Source: Microbacterium schleiferi
GTDB lineage: Bacteria > Actinomycetota > Actinomycetes > Actinomycetales > Microbacteriaceae
Direction: 5' to 3'
NCBI RefSeq assembly: GCF_020781975.1
Contig: NZ_JAJGNI010000008.1
Location: forward strand, 1-64,000
Length of the DNA stretch: 64,000 bases
Part shown: positions 29,514 to 39,715 of the stretch, one piece after another
Layout: each line of letters begins with the position of its first letter
Numbering within the stretch: the first letter of the stretch is position 1
Notes under the pieces: generated by a model
Seen by the model: the letters and a program-made list of their open reading frames with translations, nothing else
Database searches by the model: none
Told to the model about the DNA's origin: nothing
Position numbers and translations under genes: made by a program

Positions 29514-30724
29514 GGCTGGGCTCCCTCGTCGTACAGCTCGAACCACCGGGCCGCGGTGTCCATGTCTTTGTCGCCGCGACCGGACAGCGAGATGGCCAGA
29601 ACCGCTTCCGGTCCGAGGTCGCGCCCGATGCGCAGGGCACCGGCGAGGGCGTGAGCCGACTCAATCGCCGGGATGATGCCCTCGGTGCGCGAAAGCAGGC
29701 GCAGTGCCTCCATCGCCTCGGTGTCGGTGGCGGGGATGTAGTGGGCACGACCGATGTCGGCGAGCCAGGCGTGTTCGGGTCCGACCCCGGGATAATCCAG
29801 GCCTGCCGAGATCGAGTGGGACTCGACCGTCTGGCCGTCTTCGTCTTGCAGGACGAAGGTCTTGGCGCCGTGCAAGATGCCCGGCGTGCCCCGCTCGATG
29901 GATGCCGCGTGCCGGGGCGTGTCGACGCCATCCCCGGCCGCTTCGACGCCATAGAGGGCGACGCCCTCGTCGTCGAGGAATGCATCGAACATGCCGATGG
30001 CATTCGATCCGCCGCCGACGCACGCGAAGACGGCATCGGGAAGCCGTCCGATCTCATCCAGAAGCTGAGCGCGCGCTTCTTCGCCGATGACCTTCTGGAA
30101 GTCACGGACCATGGCAGGGAACGGGTGCGGGCCCGCGGCGGTGCCGAAGATGTAGTTCGTGTTCTCAACGCTGGCGACCCAGTCGCGGTATGCCTCGTTG
30201 ATGGCATCCTTCAACGTTCGCGAGCCCGTCGTGACCGGGATGACTTCGGCTCCGAGCAGCCGCATGCGGGCGACGTTCAGCGCCTGGCGCTGCGTGTCGA
30301 CCTCGCCCATATAGATCGTGCAGTCGAAACCGAACAGCGCCGCAGCCGTGGCAGTTGCCACACCGTGCTGGCCGGCTCCGGTCTCCGCGATCACCCGCGT
30401 CTTGCCCAGACGCTGCGTGAGCAGAGCCTGGCCGAGCACGTTGTTGATCTTGTGGGACCCCGTGTGGTTCAGGTCCTCACGCTTGAGAAACACCCGCCCG
30501 GCGCCGGTGTGCTCGGCGAACCGCGGCACCTCGGTGAGGGCAGAAGGTCTGCCGGCGTACGAGTTCAGCAGCCGAACGAACTCCGCCTGGAACGCCGGGT
30601 CGATGCGAGCTGCCTCGTATTCGGCAGTGAGCTCGTCGATTGCGGCGATGAGCGACTCGGGCATGAAACGCCCGCCGAAGTCGCCGAAGAAGGGACCGCG
30701 CTGTTCGCGCAGGCTCGTGGTCAT
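29510..30724 (-). CDS. trpB: Tryptophan synthase beta subunit
   Basis: PLP enzyme joining indole and serine to make tryptophan. 404 aa. The PLP-binding Lys is in [15 protein letters not shown], the catalytic Glu in [11 protein letters not shown], and the phosphate-binding loop is [12 protein letters not shown]. The start is fixed by the ATGA overlap with trpC. It forms trpC-trpB-trpA with overlapping stops and starts throughout. Confidence 0.97.
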   Translation of the reverse strand: MTTSLREQRGPFFGDFGGRFMPESLIAAIDELTAEYEAARIDPAFQAEFVRLLNSYAGRPSALTEVPRFAEHTGAGRVFLKREDLNHTGSHKINNVLGQALLTQRLGKTRVIAETGAGQHGVATATAAALFGFDCTIYMGEVDTQRQALNVARMRLLGAEVIPVTTGSRTLKDAINEAYRDWVASVENTNYIFGTAAGPHPFPAMVRDFQKVIGEEARAQLLDEIGRLPDAVFACVGGGSNAIGMFDAFLDDEGVALYGVEAAGDGVDTPRHAASIERGTPGILHGAKTFVLQDEDGQTVESHSISAGLDYPGVGPEHAWLADIGRAHYIPATDTEAMEALRLLSRTEGIIPAIESAHALAGALRIGRDLGPEAVLAISLSGRGDKDMDTAARWFELYDEGAQP

Positions 30725-31497
30725 GATCCTGCCTCCAGGAACGTGGTGAGGGTCGCGACGGGGTCACCGGTAACCAGCGCCTCGCCGATGAGGACGACAT
30801 CTGCGCCCGCAGCCCGGTAGTGCGCGACATCGGCCGGCGCTAGCACAGCGGACTCCGCGACAGCGATGGCATCCGCGGGGATGGACTCGCGCAGGCGCCC
30901 GAACAGACCGCGGTCGAGTTCGAACGTGGAAAGGTCGCGCGCGTTGACGCCGACCAGGCGTGCACCGATGTCCGCGGCACGCTGCAGTTCCTCGAGCGAG
31001 TGTGTTTCGACCAGTGCCGTCATCCCGAGCTGTTCGATAAGGCGCATCAGCCGCTCGAGTACCGGCTGGTCGAGGGCCGCGACGATGAGCAGAACGATAT
31101 CGGCGCCTGCCGCGCGGGCCTCGAAGACCTGATACTCGGTGGAGACGAAGTCCTTGCGCAGCACCGGGAGGGATACTGCAGCACGGACTGACTCGAGATC
31201 CGCGAGGCTCCCCTTGAACCGACGCTGTTCCGTCAGAACCGAGATGGCCGATGCTCCCCCGCGCTCGTACAGAGATGCGAGGTGGGCTGGGTCGGGGATC
31301 TCGGCGAGGTCGCCGCGTGATGGGCTGGCACGCTTGACCTCGGCGATGATGCGCACGTTCTCGGTGGGTGCCAGTGCTTCGAGTGCCGGGAGCGCGGCGG
31401 GACGATCACGTGCGGCGCGTTCGACATCCGCAAGCGGCCGCACGGCTTCGCGCGACCGGGCGTCCTCGAGAGCGCCGGCCGTGAGGTCGGCGAGCAT
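30721..31497 (-). CDS. trpC: Indole-3-glycerol phosphate synthase
   Basis: Ring closure step of tryptophan synthesis, 258 aa TIM barrel. Motifs: [16 protein letters not shown] (catalytic Lys and Glu), [30 protein letters not shown] and [26 protein letters not shown] 31497 begins [13 protein letters not shown], the normal N-terminus. Overlaps trpB by ATGA. The HGxxPAAW gene ends only two bases upstream. Confidence 0.95.
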   Translation of the reverse strand: MLADLTAGALEDARSREAVRPLADVERAARDRPAALPALEALAPTENVRIIAEVKRASPSRGDLAEIPDPAHLASLYERGGASAISVLTEQRRFKGSLADLESVRAAVSLPVLRKDFVSTEYQVFEARAAGADIVLLIVAALDQPVLERLMRLIEQLGMTALVETHSLEELQRAADIGARLVGVNARDLSTFELDRGLFGRLRESIPADAIAVAESAVLAPADVAHYRAAGADVVLIGEALVTGDPVATLTTFLEAGS

Positions 31498-31499
31498 GC

Positions 31500-31730
31500 T
31501 CAATGCTCTTTCGCGGTGTACCTGGAGCCGCCCACGCCGTAGCCGACCTTCGCCATGATCCAACCGACGAGCGCCCCCACCACGACAAGGACTACCGACG
31601 CCCACACGAGCCAGACGATCTCCAGGAAGAACGCCACTGTGCCCAGGGCGATGGCAGCGAGCATGATGACGACAGCCGTCCAGGCCGCCGGCGAGTGTCC
31701 GTGGCCGGGGTCGCCGATGGGGTTGCTCAT
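31500..31730 (-). CDS. HGxxPAAW family membrane protein
   Basis: The 76-aa protein carries the eponymous motif HGHSPAAW at residues 10-17 and two membrane helices (about 19-38 and 42-60). It is a conserved actinobacterial protein of unknown function, normally found just upstream of trpC, as here (2 bp gap). Position suggests a link with tryptophan synthesis or its membrane neighbourhood, but no activity is known. GGATATCC lies before the start. Confidence 0.85.
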   Translation of the reverse strand: MSNPIGDPGHGHSPAAWTAVVIMLAAIALGTVAFFLEIVWLVWASVVLVVVGALVGWIMAKVGYGVGGSRYTAKEH

Positions 31731-31772
31731 GGATATCCTCCGGTAGTGCGCGGGCTGTGGCCAGTCTAGCGG

Positions 31773-32360
31773 TCAGGTGGTGGGGTCCCCGCCACGGGAG
31801 AGGTCATCCCACGAGTCGATGGCATCGAGGGGTTCGCCGCTCTGGCGTCGCTCGGCGCGCTCGGCCTGGTACCGTTTCCCACCCTCGGGCCACAGGCGGG
31901 CTGTCGCGAGAACCCAGGTCCCGGCGGCAGCCATAATGACGGCCGCGACGAGGGTGATGGCGGGCCAGGCCGTGACGGTGATCCCTGCCACAAGCTCCGC
32001 GATCGCGCTCTCGCCGCGGATGCCGGTCACGGCTGCAACTTCGGCTGCGACGGCGTCTACGGGGGCGTTGATGGCGATCGGTGCTGCGAGGACGGCCAGA
32101 GTGACCCCGAGGGCGGCCCCGATCAGACCGAACACGGGACGGAGGATCCGACCGACGATGGATAGAGCGGCTCCGAGCGCGAGCGCCGTCAGGCTCAGCG
32201 GCGCGAGGAGCACCACCGCGGACGCCCCCGCCACGGCGAGCGGTTCCGCGGCACCGTCTGTCAACGACACGAGGAGCCACGTCTGGGTCGAGGAGATGAG
32301 GCCCGTCGCACCAGCGATCAGCAGAGCGACAACTCCGACGAGCCGGGCCCGCGCGATCAT
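31773..32360 (-). CDS. Trp biosynthesis-associated membrane protein
   Basis: The 195-aa protein has four predicted helices (about 6-22, 40-68, 72-98 and 125-150), and [10 protein letters not shown] after the first matches the TIGR02234-type family found beside trp genes of Actinobacteria. Role unknown. The start at ATG 32360 overlaps the hisI stop, so it is co-translated with the his genes and bridges the his and trp groups. Confidence 0.82.
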   Translation of the reverse strand: MIARARLVGVVALLIAGATGLISSTQTWLLVSLTDGAAEPLAVAGASAVVLLAPLSLTALALGAALSIVGRILRPVFGLIGAALGVTLAVLAAPIAINAPVDAVAAEVAAVTGIRGESAIAELVAGITVTAWPAITLVAAVIMAAAGTWVLATARLWPEGGKRYQAERAERRQSGEPLDAIDSWDDLSRGGDPTT

Positions 32361-32716
32361 GCGTCCCCGTGGGTGACAGCCGGTTCGAGGTCGGTCGTGT
32401 CGAAGCAGCTTCGCGTACCGGTGTGGCAGGCTGCACCGATCTGCTCGACTTCGATCAGGAGCGCGTCGCCGTCGCAATCCAGCTTCGCACCGCGCACATA
32501 CTGCACATGCCCGGACGTATCGCCCTTGCGCCAGTACTCCTGACGCGAGCGCGACCAGAAGGTCACGCGGCCGCTGGTGAGCGTACGCCGCAGCGCTTCA
32601 GCATCCATCCATCCGAGCATGAGCACCTCTCCGGTGTCCCACTGCTGGATGATCGCCGGCGCAAGTCCGTCTGGGTTGAAGGAGACTGCCGTGATGCGGT
32701 CATCGACATCGGTCAC
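32357..32716 (-). CDS. hisI: Phosphoribosyl-AMP cyclohydrolase
   Basis: Third step of histidine synthesis; opens the adenine ring of PR-AMP. 119 aa, monofunctional form. Motifs: [33 protein letters not shown], and zinc/magnesium ligands in [15 protein letters not shown] and [10 protein letters not shown]. Overlaps hisF upstream by 4 bp. The separate hisE gene supplies the pyrophosphohydrolase that is fused to HisI in other bacteria. Confidence 0.95.
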   Translation of the reverse strand: MTDVDDRITAVSFNPDGLAPAIIQQWDTGEVLMLGWMDAEALRRTLTSGRVTFWSRSRQEYWRKGDTSGHVQYVRGAKLDCDGDALLIEVEQIGAACHTGTRSCFDTTDLEPAVTHGDA

Positions 32717-33477
32717 GCTCTCACCTCCACGTTCTCGGCTGCCAGTGCAGACTTGACATCACCGACGGTGAGCTGACCGGAGTGGAAGACACTCGCGGCC
32801 AGCACAGCGTCTGCTCCGGCGTGAACGGCCGGCGCGAAATGCTCGACCGATCCCGCACCGCCGGAGGCGATCACCGGTACCGACGAGATCTCGCGCATCA
32901 GCGACACGAGCTCCAGATCGAAACCCTCCCGTGTGCCATCGGCGTCGATCGAGTTGACCAGGAGCTCGCCTGCACCTCGATCGATGGCCTCGCGAGCCCA
33001 TGCCAGCGCATCCAGCGTCGTCTCGGTGCGGCCACCGTGGGTGGTCACGACGAATCCCGAGTCGACCGCTGCGGAGCGCTTCACATCGAGTGAGAGCACG
33101 AGGACCTGCGCGCCGAAGCGATCGGCGATCTCGTCGACGAGCCCGGGGCGAGCGATGGCGGCGGAGTTGACCCCGACCTTGTCTGCTCCGACGCCGAGGA
33201 GCCGAGCCACGTCGTCGCCCGAGCGTACCCCTCCCCCGACGGTGAGCGGGATGAAGACCTCTTCGGCGGTGCGCTGAACGACGTCGTAGGTTGTCGCGCG
33301 CTCGTCGACAGTCGCGGTGACGTCGAGGAACGTGATCTCGTCAGCGCCCTGCCGAAAATACGCCGCGGCAAGTTCGACGGGGTCTCCCATGTCGCGGAGA
33401 TTCAGGAAGTTGATGCCCTTCACCACCCGCCCGGCGGCGACGTCGAGGCACGGGATGACGCGGGTCGCGACAGCCAT
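32713..33477 (-). CDS. hisF: Imidazole glycerol phosphate synthase, cyclase subunit
   Basis: Makes IGP and AICAR from PRFAR with ammonia from HisH. 254 aa barrel. Catalytic Asp in [16 protein letters not shown] and the second in [15 protein letters not shown]. Phosphate-binding loops GGGVRSGDD and [10 protein letters not shown] are present. hisG ends one base upstream and hisI overlaps downstream. hisH is not in this window. Confidence 0.96.
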   Translation of the reverse strand: MAVATRVIPCLDVAAGRVVKGINFLNLRDMGDPVELAAAYFRQGADEITFLDVTATVDERATTYDVVQRTAEEVFIPLTVGGGVRSGDDVARLLGVGADKVGVNSAAIARPGLVDEIADRFGAQVLVLSLDVKRSAAVDSGFVVTTHGGRTETTLDALAWAREAIDRGAGELLVNSIDADGTREGFDLELVSLMREISSVPVIASGGAGSVEHFAPAVHAGADAVLAASVFHSGQLTVGDVKSALAAENVEVRA

Positions 33478-34317
33478 CTAGAGCCTCGCCGCGTGGATCT
33501 CGGTCACGAGGATGGCGCGAGCGCCGATGCCGTACAGGGCATCCATCACCTGATTGACGCCCTTGCGCGGGCTCATGACGCGTACAGCAACCCACGACGG
33601 GTCCCGGAGCGGCGAGATCGTCGGTGATTCGATACCCGGTGCGATCTCGACTGCGCGATCGACGAGGTCCGCCGGGAGGTCGTAGTCGATGAGAACGTAT
33701 CGGCGGGCAACCATGACGCCGCGCAGACGCCGCAGGAGAGTCTCGGTCCCCTCGACCTCGCGGGGCCCTCCGATCAGGACGGCTTCGGACTCCAAAAGCA
33801 CCGGGCCGAAGATCTCCAGCCCCGCCTGCTTGAGGGTCGTGCCCGTCGAGACCACATCGGCGACGGCGTCAGCGACGCCCAGGCGCACGGCGGATTCGAC
33901 CGCGCCGTCAAGCGGAACGAGGTCGACAGCGATCCCGCGCTCGTCAAGGAACGAGTCCACAAGGCCCGGGTAAGCCGTAGCCACGCGCATTCCCTCGAGG
34001 TCAGCGAGCTCGGTGAACCTTCCGGGAGGCCCCGCGAAGCGGAAGGTGGAGTCGGCGAAGCCGAGGGACTCGACCTCGCGCGCCGGCACCCTGGCATCCA
34101 GCAACAGGTCGCGACCGGTGATCCCGACATCCAGGGCACCCGAGCCGACATACGTCGCGATATCGCGCGGCCGCAGATAGAAGAACTCGACCTCGTTCGC
34201 AGGGTCGATGACGTGGAGGTCTTTCGGGTCGCGTCTGCCGGTGTACCCGGCTTCGGTGAGCATGGCGGCAGACGTCTCGGCCAGCGAGCCCTTGTTGGGC
34301 ACGGCGATTCGGAGCAT
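33478..34317 (-). CDS. hisG: ATP phosphoribosyltransferase, long form
   Basis: First, histidine-inhibited step: ATP plus PRPP gives PR-ATP. 279 aa, the long hexameric form with a C-terminal ACT-like regulatory domain (about 205-279, [23 protein letters not shown]). PRPP loop region [13 protein letters not shown] is clear. [10 protein letters not shown] is the usual start. hisE ends 38 bp upstream. Confidence 0.95.
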   Translation of the reverse strand: MLRIAVPNKGSLAETSAAMLTEAGYTGRRDPKDLHVIDPANEVEFFYLRPRDIATYVGSGALDVGITGRDLLLDARVPAREVESLGFADSTFRFAGPPGRFTELADLEGMRVATAYPGLVDSFLDERGIAVDLVPLDGAVESAVRLGVADAVADVVSTGTTLKQAGLEIFGPVLLESEAVLIGGPREVEGTETLLRRLRGVMVARRYVLIDYDLPADLVDRAVEIAPGIESPTISPLRDPSWVAVRVMSPRKGVNQVMDALYGIGARAILVTEIHAARL

Positions 34318-34355
34318 GGGGGTCTTTCGGGTCGAAGCGGGAGCGGGCGACGGGT

Positions 34356-34622
34356 TCAGAGATGTCGGTACACGTCCTCGAGCGAAAGACCCTTCGCCAG
34401 CATCAACACCTGCAGGTGGTACAACAATTGCGAGATCTCTTCAGCTGCAGCCTCGTCAGACTCGTACTCGGCAGACATCCACACCTCAGCGGCCTCTTCG
34501 ACGATCTTCTTGCCGATCGCGTGGATGCCAGCATCGAGCTCTGCGACGGTCCCCGAACCCTCGGGACGGGTCTGCGCCTTCACCGTCAATTCGGCGAACA
34601 GCTCTTCGAAGGACTTCACCAT
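34356..34622 (-). CDS. hisE: Phosphoribosyl-ATP diphosphatase
   Basis: Second step of histidine synthesis; MazG-like all-helical NTP pyrophosphohydrolase, 88 aa. The metal-binding helix pattern is [17 protein letters not shown] and [22 protein letters not shown] 34622 ([12 protein letters not shown]) fits the family length. rpe lies 31 bp upstream and hisG follows. Confidence 0.94.
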   Translation of the reverse strand: MVKSFEELFAELTVKAQTRPEGSGTVAELDAGIHAIGKKIVEEAAEVWMSAEYESDEAAAEEISQLLYHLQVLMLAKGLSLEDVYRHL

Positions 34623-34653
34623 GCCAGGGTAGCGAACCGCGCGGCCTGCTCGG

Positions 34654-35349
34654 TCAGTGCCGATGGGCGTGCGTGCCGCGAGAACGCAGCCCTGCGATTG
34701 CAGCATCCGGGTCGCCGGCCCCGAACACGGCTGATCCGGCGACGAACGTGTCGGCCCCGGATGCGGCGGCCTGTTCGATCGTGGACTCCGAGATGCCGCC
34801 GTCCACCTGCAACCACACCGCGGAACCGCGGCGGCGGCATTCATCAGCGAGGGTGCGGAGCTTGGGCATCATGTCAGTCATGAAGGACTGACCGCCGAAT
34901 CCGGGTTCGACGGTCATCACGAGGATCTGGTCGAACTCGTCGAGGATGTCGAAGAGCGGCTCGACCGGTGTAGCCGGCTTCAGTGCGATTCCGGCGCGTG
35001 CCCCCATGGACCGCAGTCGGCGCGCCAGAGGCACGGGCTCTGCGGTTGCCTCGGTGTGGAAGGTCACGGATGCCGCGCCGATCTCTGCATAGCCCGGTGC
35101 CCAGCGGTCGACATCGTCGATCATGAGGTGCACATCCAGCGGCACGGGCGATGTCGCCTGGATTCGCTCGACCATCTGCGGACCGAACGTGAGGTTGGGG
35201 ACGAAGTGATTGTCCATCACGTCGACGTGAACGAAGTCGGCGGCGGCGATGCGCTGCAGTTCCGCCTGCATGTTGACGAAGTCGGCGGCGAGGATGCTGG
35301 GATTGATGCGTACCGTAGCGTCATGCGTCGCGGCGTCGGGGGAACTCAC
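34654..35349 (-). CDS. rpe: Ribulose-phosphate 3-epimerase
   Basis: Pentose phosphate enzyme converting ribulose 5-phosphate to xylulose 5-phosphate, 231 aa. Blocks: [29 protein letters not shown] (metal ligands), [21 protein letters not shown] and [11 protein letters not shown] 35349 is proposed because longer versions add unrelated Arg-rich sequence. It lacks a strong Shine-Dalgarno and may be read together with rsmB 26 bp upstream. Confidence 0.94.
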   Translation of the reverse strand: MSSPDAATHDATVRINPSILAADFVNMQAELQRIAAADFVHVDVMDNHFVPNLTFGPQMVERIQATSPVPLDVHLMIDDVDRWAPGYAEIGAASVTFHTEATAEPVPLARRLRSMGARAGIALKPATPVEPLFDILDEFDQILVMTVEPGFGGQSFMTDMMPKLRTLADECRRRGSAVWLQVDGGISESTIEQAAASGADTFVAGSAVFGAGDPDAAIAGLRSRGTHAHRH

Positions 35350-35375
35350 CCGTCCATTATGGGCGAGGGCGCCCG

Positions 35376-36758
35376 TCAGCCACGTCGTCGCAGGAGTGTG
35401 ATCGACATCGCGTCGGTGCCGTGCCGGTGAGGCCACAGCTGCGCGCGTCCACCGCCCGAGCCCGGGGTCGCCAGATCCGGAACGTTTCGCGAGACCCGAC
35501 GCAGCACGCCCCGCGCATCCAGTTCCTCCAGCTCATTGCGGTGCTGGTCCAGCACCGCCGCGACAACATCGCGCGTTTCCGCAAGGTGCGGAGAGCACGT
35601 TACGTACGCGACGACACCGCCGGGGCGGAGCCCCGTCACTGCCGCGGACAGCAGCTCGCCCTGGAGTTCTGCGAGCGGCGCGACATCCTGCGGGGACTTT
35701 CGCCACCGCGATTCGGGCCGTCGTCGCAGTGCACCGAGGCCCGTGCACGGGGCATCCACGAGGATTCGGTCGTAGGCTGCAGAGCCTGCCCTTTCCCTCC
35801 CGTCTTCCTCAGAGACGGGAACCTCGAACGGGATCGGCTCGAGGGACCGGCGAACCAAACCGGCGCGCGTGGATGACACCTCGTTGGCCTCGAGGTCCAG
35901 AGGGCTCCCGACCTCCCGCGCCTCGAGTGCGCGCGCGGCCAGCAGAGCGGTCTTTCCGCCGGGTCCTGCGCACAGGTCGAGCCAGCGCTCTCCGGGTCGC
36001 ACGGGGTCGACCTCCGAGAGGGCGAGGGCCGCGAGCTGGGATCCCTCGTCCTGGACCCGTAGCGCGCCGCCGGAGGCGGCGACGAGCCTGCCGGGATCGC
36101 CCGCCGGTGCGCGGAAGCCGTACGGCGAAAAGGACGTCGGCTCCGACCCTTCGGGGATGGCTGCAAGACCGGGAAGCGCGGTCATCGTTACGCGCGGTGG
36201 GTCGTTGTCGGCGGCGAGCAGATCGGTGAGCTCGCCCGCGCGTCCCTCGTCGTCCAGAGCCCGCCGGAGCGCCCGGATCACCCACACCGGGTGGGAGGTG
36301 CGCACCGAGAGGCGTTCATCGTCCGATCGGGCAGCCTCCTCGGCGCGGGAGATCCAGGTCGCGGCATCCGCGCCGCCGATTCTGCGCAGAACGGCGTTGA
36401 CGAAGCCGAAAGCGCGCTGCCCCGCGCTTGCCCGCGTGAGCGCAACCGACTCGTTGACTGCAGCGTGCGGCGGGACCCTCGTGGCCAGGAGTTGATGCAC
36501 GCCGAGACGCAGGATGTCGAGCACGGGCGGGTCGAGAGTCTCGGTCGGACGGTTCGCGGCGACGGCGATGACGGCATCCCAGGTTCCCTGTTGCCGCAGG
36601 GTTCCATAGGTCAGCTCCGTCGCGAGCGCTGCGTCCGCAGGACTCAGCTGTGCCCGGGCGATGGCTGTCGGCAGGACGAGATTCGCGTACGCATCGGCGT
36701 CATGGACCGCGCGCAGAGTGTCGAACGCGACCCGCCGGGCAGACAGTGCACTGCTCAT
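35376..36758 (-). CDS. rsmB: RsmB-type rRNA (cytosine-C5) methyltransferase
   Basis: SAM-dependent methylation of 16S rRNA (C967-type), 460 aa. An N-terminal NusB-like RNA-binding domain (about 1-140, ARRVAFDTLRAV) is followed by the methyltransferase domain with LDLCAGPGGKTALLA, RILVDAPCTGLGALRRRPE and the catalytic VAYVTCSPHLAE. The ATGA overlap with fmt fixes the start. The fmt-rsmB pair is widely conserved. Confidence 0.94.
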   Translation of the reverse strand: MSSALSARRVAFDTLRAVHDADAYANLVLPTAIARAQLSPADAALATELTYGTLRQQGTWDAVIAVAANRPTETLDPPVLDILRLGVHQLLATRVPPHAAVNESVALTRASAGQRAFGFVNAVLRRIGGADAATWISRAEEAARSDDERLSVRTSHPVWVIRALRRALDDEGRAGELTDLLAADNDPPRVTMTALPGLAAIPEGSEPTSFSPYGFRAPAGDPGRLVAASGGALRVQDEGSQLAALALSEVDPVRPGERWLDLCAGPGGKTALLAARALEAREVGSPLDLEANEVSSTRAGLVRRSLEPIPFEVPVSEEDGRERAGSAAYDRILVDAPCTGLGALRRRPESRWRKSPQDVAPLAELQGELLSAAVTGLRPGGVVAYVTCSPHLAETRDVVAAVLDQHRNELEELDARGVLRRVSRNVPDLATPGSGGGRAQLWPHRHGTDAMSITLLRRRG

Positions 36759-37723
36759 GCCGTGGCCCCGCTCGCTCCGGGAGACGGCTCGCCGGCGTCG
36801 CCAGTGTCGAACTGGAGCTCGCTCAGCCGGGTGCCGCGCCACCAATCTCCGGCATCCATCGCAGGCTTGCCGGCAGGCTGGACACGCTGCAGCGCGATCG
36901 GGTGAGTGGCGGTTCCGACGATCACCTGCTTCGCGTGAGATGCCGCCAGTCCGGGGCGCAAGCGCGGTGAGTCGGCGGAGGCCGGGCCGGCGGCGAGGAT
37001 CTTCAGCCGTGAGCCGTCAGCCGTCGCGAAAGCGCCCGGCTCCGGAGTGACGCCGAAGATCCGCGACACGACCTGTTCCCGAGGCTGCTCCCAGTCGACG
37101 CGACCGTCCTCGATCGAGAGCTTCGGTGCGTAGGTCGGCTCGCCTTGTTGCGGGCGGGGCCGAGCGGTGCCGTCTGCGATCTCGCCGACGACCGCCGCGA
37201 GCAGCTCGGCGCCGGACTCCGCAAGGGTCGCCAGCAGATCGCCTGCTGTCGCGTCTGCGGGGCGAGGGAAACGAATCTCGCCGAAAATGTCGCCCTCGTC
37301 GAGTCCGTGCGTCAGCTGAAAGACGTCGGCTCCCACCTCGGGATCTCCTGCGATGATCGCGTGCTGCACCGGAGCGGCACCCCGCCACCGGGGCAGCACG
37401 GAAAAGTGAAGATTGATCCAGCCGTGCCGGGGCGTCGAGAGCAGAGGCTCACGGACCAGTCCGCCATAGGCCACGATCACGCCAAGATCGGGCTGCGCCT
37501 CTCGCACCGCCGTGAGCGCTTCCTCATCGAGGCGCGCGGTGCGATGCACTGCAAGGCCCAGTTCGAGGCCGGCAGCGGCCACCGGTGAGGGAGTCAGGAC
37601 GCGTCGGCGGCCGATTGGTGCATCGGGGCGTGTGATCACGAGAGGCACCTCGTGACCGGCGTCCACGAGGGCGAGAAGCGACGGTACCGCGGGCTGCGGA
37701 GTACCAGCGAACACGATTCTCAT
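36755..37723 (-). CDS. fmt: Methionyl-tRNA formyltransferase
   Basis: Formylates initiator Met-tRNA using 10-formyl-THF. 322 aa. N-terminal hydrolase-like domain with MRIVFAGTPQPAVPSL, the active-site block INLHFSVLPRWRGAAPVQ and the catalytic Asp region HGLDEGDIF; C-terminal OB-like tRNA-binding domain (about 205-310). Overlaps priA upstream by 4 bp and rsmB downstream by 4 bp. Confidence 0.96.
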   Translation of the reverse strand: MRIVFAGTPQPAVPSLLALVDAGHEVPLVITRPDAPIGRRRVLTPSPVAAAGLELGLAVHRTARLDEEALTAVREAQPDLGVIVAYGGLVREPLLSTPRHGWINLHFSVLPRWRGAAPVQHAIIAGDPEVGADVFQLTHGLDEGDIFGEIRFPRPADATAGDLLATLAESGAELLAAVVGEIADGTARPRPQQGEPTYAPKLSIEDGRVDWEQPREQVVSRIFGVTPEPGAFATADGSRLKILAAGPASADSPRLRPGLAASHAKQVIVGTATHPIALQRVQPAGKPAMDAGDWWRGTRLSELQFDTGDAGEPSPGASGATA

Positions 37724-39714
37724 TGCTGTATCTCCAGGTTCAGGTCGGGCAGGTCCATACGGATGCGTAGGGTGGCGCGCGAGCCACCGCGTGTCCGCGA
37801 TCGCCGTCCCCGCAGCGCTGAAGCGACAAGAGCCGCGCGCAGGGAGCGCGCGACGTCGGGTCCATCGTGGTAGTCGCAGCGCACGAGCGCGCGCACGTTG
37901 TCATCTCGTGAGTCGGTTGCGGGCAGCGGCACGGGCCCGAGGATGTCACCGGCACGCAACCGCGGCACGTCCGTCCTCACGGCGGCCAGCGCGGTCTCCA
38001 CTGCCGGTCGGGCCCCCTCCAACGCGGCGACACGAACGGCGGGCGGCATGCGAAGCTCCGCGCGCTCGGCCAGTTCCGCGCGCGCGAATGCCGGCTGGGT
38101 CCAGGTAGCCAGGGCTCGGCCGAGTGTCCCGGCGACTCCGACCAGGTGCACCGGCGCACCCGGTGCGGCCAAGGCCGCCGCGTTCGACCACCAGCGCAGG
38201 CAGTGCTCCGCGATCCGCAGATCGTCGGCGAGCAGCATCCGTTCGCCGTCCAGGAGCAGGACTGCGCGGTATCCGCCCGCGGTTCGGGGCTCTGCCCCCC
38301 GGGTCGCGATGACCAGGGCCGGTGCGGCCGGCACGTCGAGGACCTGATGCTCGGCGTCCGAGACGATGACCCGGACGCCGGGAAACGCGCGACCCAGCTC
38401 CTCGGCGGTGCGGCGGCTCCCGGAGCCGATAAGCAGAAAGCGTGTGCCCCCGCACGACGCGCAGGTCCAGCCCTCAGCGCGGCGTCCGCACGCGGAGCAG
38501 GTGGGTGTCGCCCCTCGCGCTCCGGCCTGGAGCGATCCGCCGCAGGCGCGGCAGCGTGCGGGATGCCGGCAGTCGGCACAGGCGAGCACTGGCGCATAAC
38601 CGGGACGAGCGACCTGCACCAGAACCGGACCGCTCCGAACTGCCTCGCGCGCGGCGGTGAACGCCGCAGAGGGGACCCGCGCGGTCCCGTTCTCCCCCTC
38701 GCGCAGTGGTGTGAGCACCACGCGGGGAGCTGCTGGACGGGCTGCGCGGAGTTCCTCCACCCACCCGATATCGACAAGACGTTGGACGTCGGTGGTGCGG
38801 GTGAACCCGGCGAAGATAAGCGCGAACTGTTCCTGCTCTTGCCGGACCAGCGCGGCGTCGCGCGCGTGGACGCCGGGTGAGAGCGGCTCACGCAGAAGCG
38901 GATCGCCGTCGTCCCAGACAGCGACAAGCCCGAGGGCGTGGACTGGCGCGTAGACGGCGGATCGGTTGCCGATCACGATCGACGGCGTGGGCTCGAGTAC
39001 CCGCAGGTACGCGCCGTAGCGGGCGGGGGCGCTTTGAGCTGCATCCGTCCGGATGACTGCCTCACCGAGTCCGTGCGCGATCAGGCCCTGCTCGAGCTGG
39101 TCGAGATCTCGGTGGTCGGGCACGACGAGGATGCTGCTGCGTCCTGCCGCCAGCAGCTGCGCGGACGCGGCAGCGAGAACGCCCACCCACCCCGGTGCGG
39201 GCGAGCCAGGCGTTACCGGAGTGGTCGGTGCCGTCAGCGCGATGCGAGCACCTCGGGAGAGCGATTCCTCCAAACCGGGGAAGCTTGCAAGCCCTGCTGC
39301 CGCCCATTCTGCGGTGGATGCCTGAACCTCGGGAGCGGCCGCCCGTTCGGCGTTCTGCCACGAGCGTTCGGCCCGCACCATCCGTCGCGGCACGACCAGG
39401 CGCAGTATGTCGGATGCCGACCCCGCCGACCGGTCGGCGACCTTTCGTGCGAGGTCGTAGAGCCGCCGAGGCAGCACGGGTACCGGAGAGATGACTGACT
39501 CGAGCTCCGAGAGGGGGCGGTCAGCGGCGGGTTCATCGTCCAGCTCTACGATGAAGCCGTCAACGATACGGCCAGCCGCACGAAGCGGCACGCGCACGCG
39601 GACTCCCTCTCGAGCCTCAGGTGCCAGCTCGTCGGGAATCTCGTAGTCGAAGAGCCGATCCAGTTGTGGCAGCGGGGAATCCAGGAGCACTCGCGCGATG
39701 CGCCGAGTGGTCAT
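37720..39714 (-). CDS. priA: Primosomal protein N' (PriA-like), ATPase motifs lost
   Basis: The 664-aa protein has PriA-like architecture: N-terminal DNA-binding domain (about 1-105, LLDSPLPQLDRLFDYEIP), helicase-type core and a zinc cluster (CADCRHPARCRACGG, CSACGRRAEGWTCASCGG; eight Cys). The Walker A motif GVTGSGKT is replaced by LTAPTTPVTPG and the DEEH box by VWDDGDP, so ATP hydrolysis is unlikely. This degeneration is known for actinobacterial PriA. It may act as a DNA-binding replication-restart loader only. ATG 39714 begins MTTRRIARVLLD; metK ends one base upstream. Confidence 0.92.
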   Translation of the reverse strand: MTTRRIARVLLDSPLPQLDRLFDYEIPDELAPEAREGVRVRVPLRAAGRIVDGFIVELDDEPAADRPLSELESVISPVPVLPRRLYDLARKVADRSAGSASDILRLVVPRRMVRAERSWQNAERAAAPEVQASTAEWAAAGLASFPGLEESLSRGARIALTAPTTPVTPGSPAPGWVGVLAAASAQLLAAGRSSILVVPDHRDLDQLEQGLIAHGLGEAVIRTDAAQSAPARYGAYLRVLEPTPSIVIGNRSAVYAPVHALGLVAVWDDGDPLLREPLSPGVHARDAALVRQEQEQFALIFAGFTRTTDVQRLVDIGWVEELRAARPAAPRVVLTPLREGENGTARVPSAAFTAAREAVRSGPVLVQVARPGYAPVLACADCRHPARCRACGGSLQAGARGATPTCSACGRRAEGWTCASCGGTRFLLIGSGSRRTAEELGRAFPGVRVIVSDAEHQVLDVPAAPALVIATRGAEPRTAGGYRAVLLLDGERMLLADDLRIAEHCLRWWSNAAALAAPGAPVHLVGVAGTLGRALATWTQPAFARAELAERAELRMPPAVRVAALEGARPAVETALAAVRTDVPRLRAGDILGPVPLPATDSRDDNVRALVRCDYHDGPDVARSLRAALVASALRGRRSRTRGGSRATLRIRMDLPDLNLEIQQ

Positions 39715-39715
39715 G

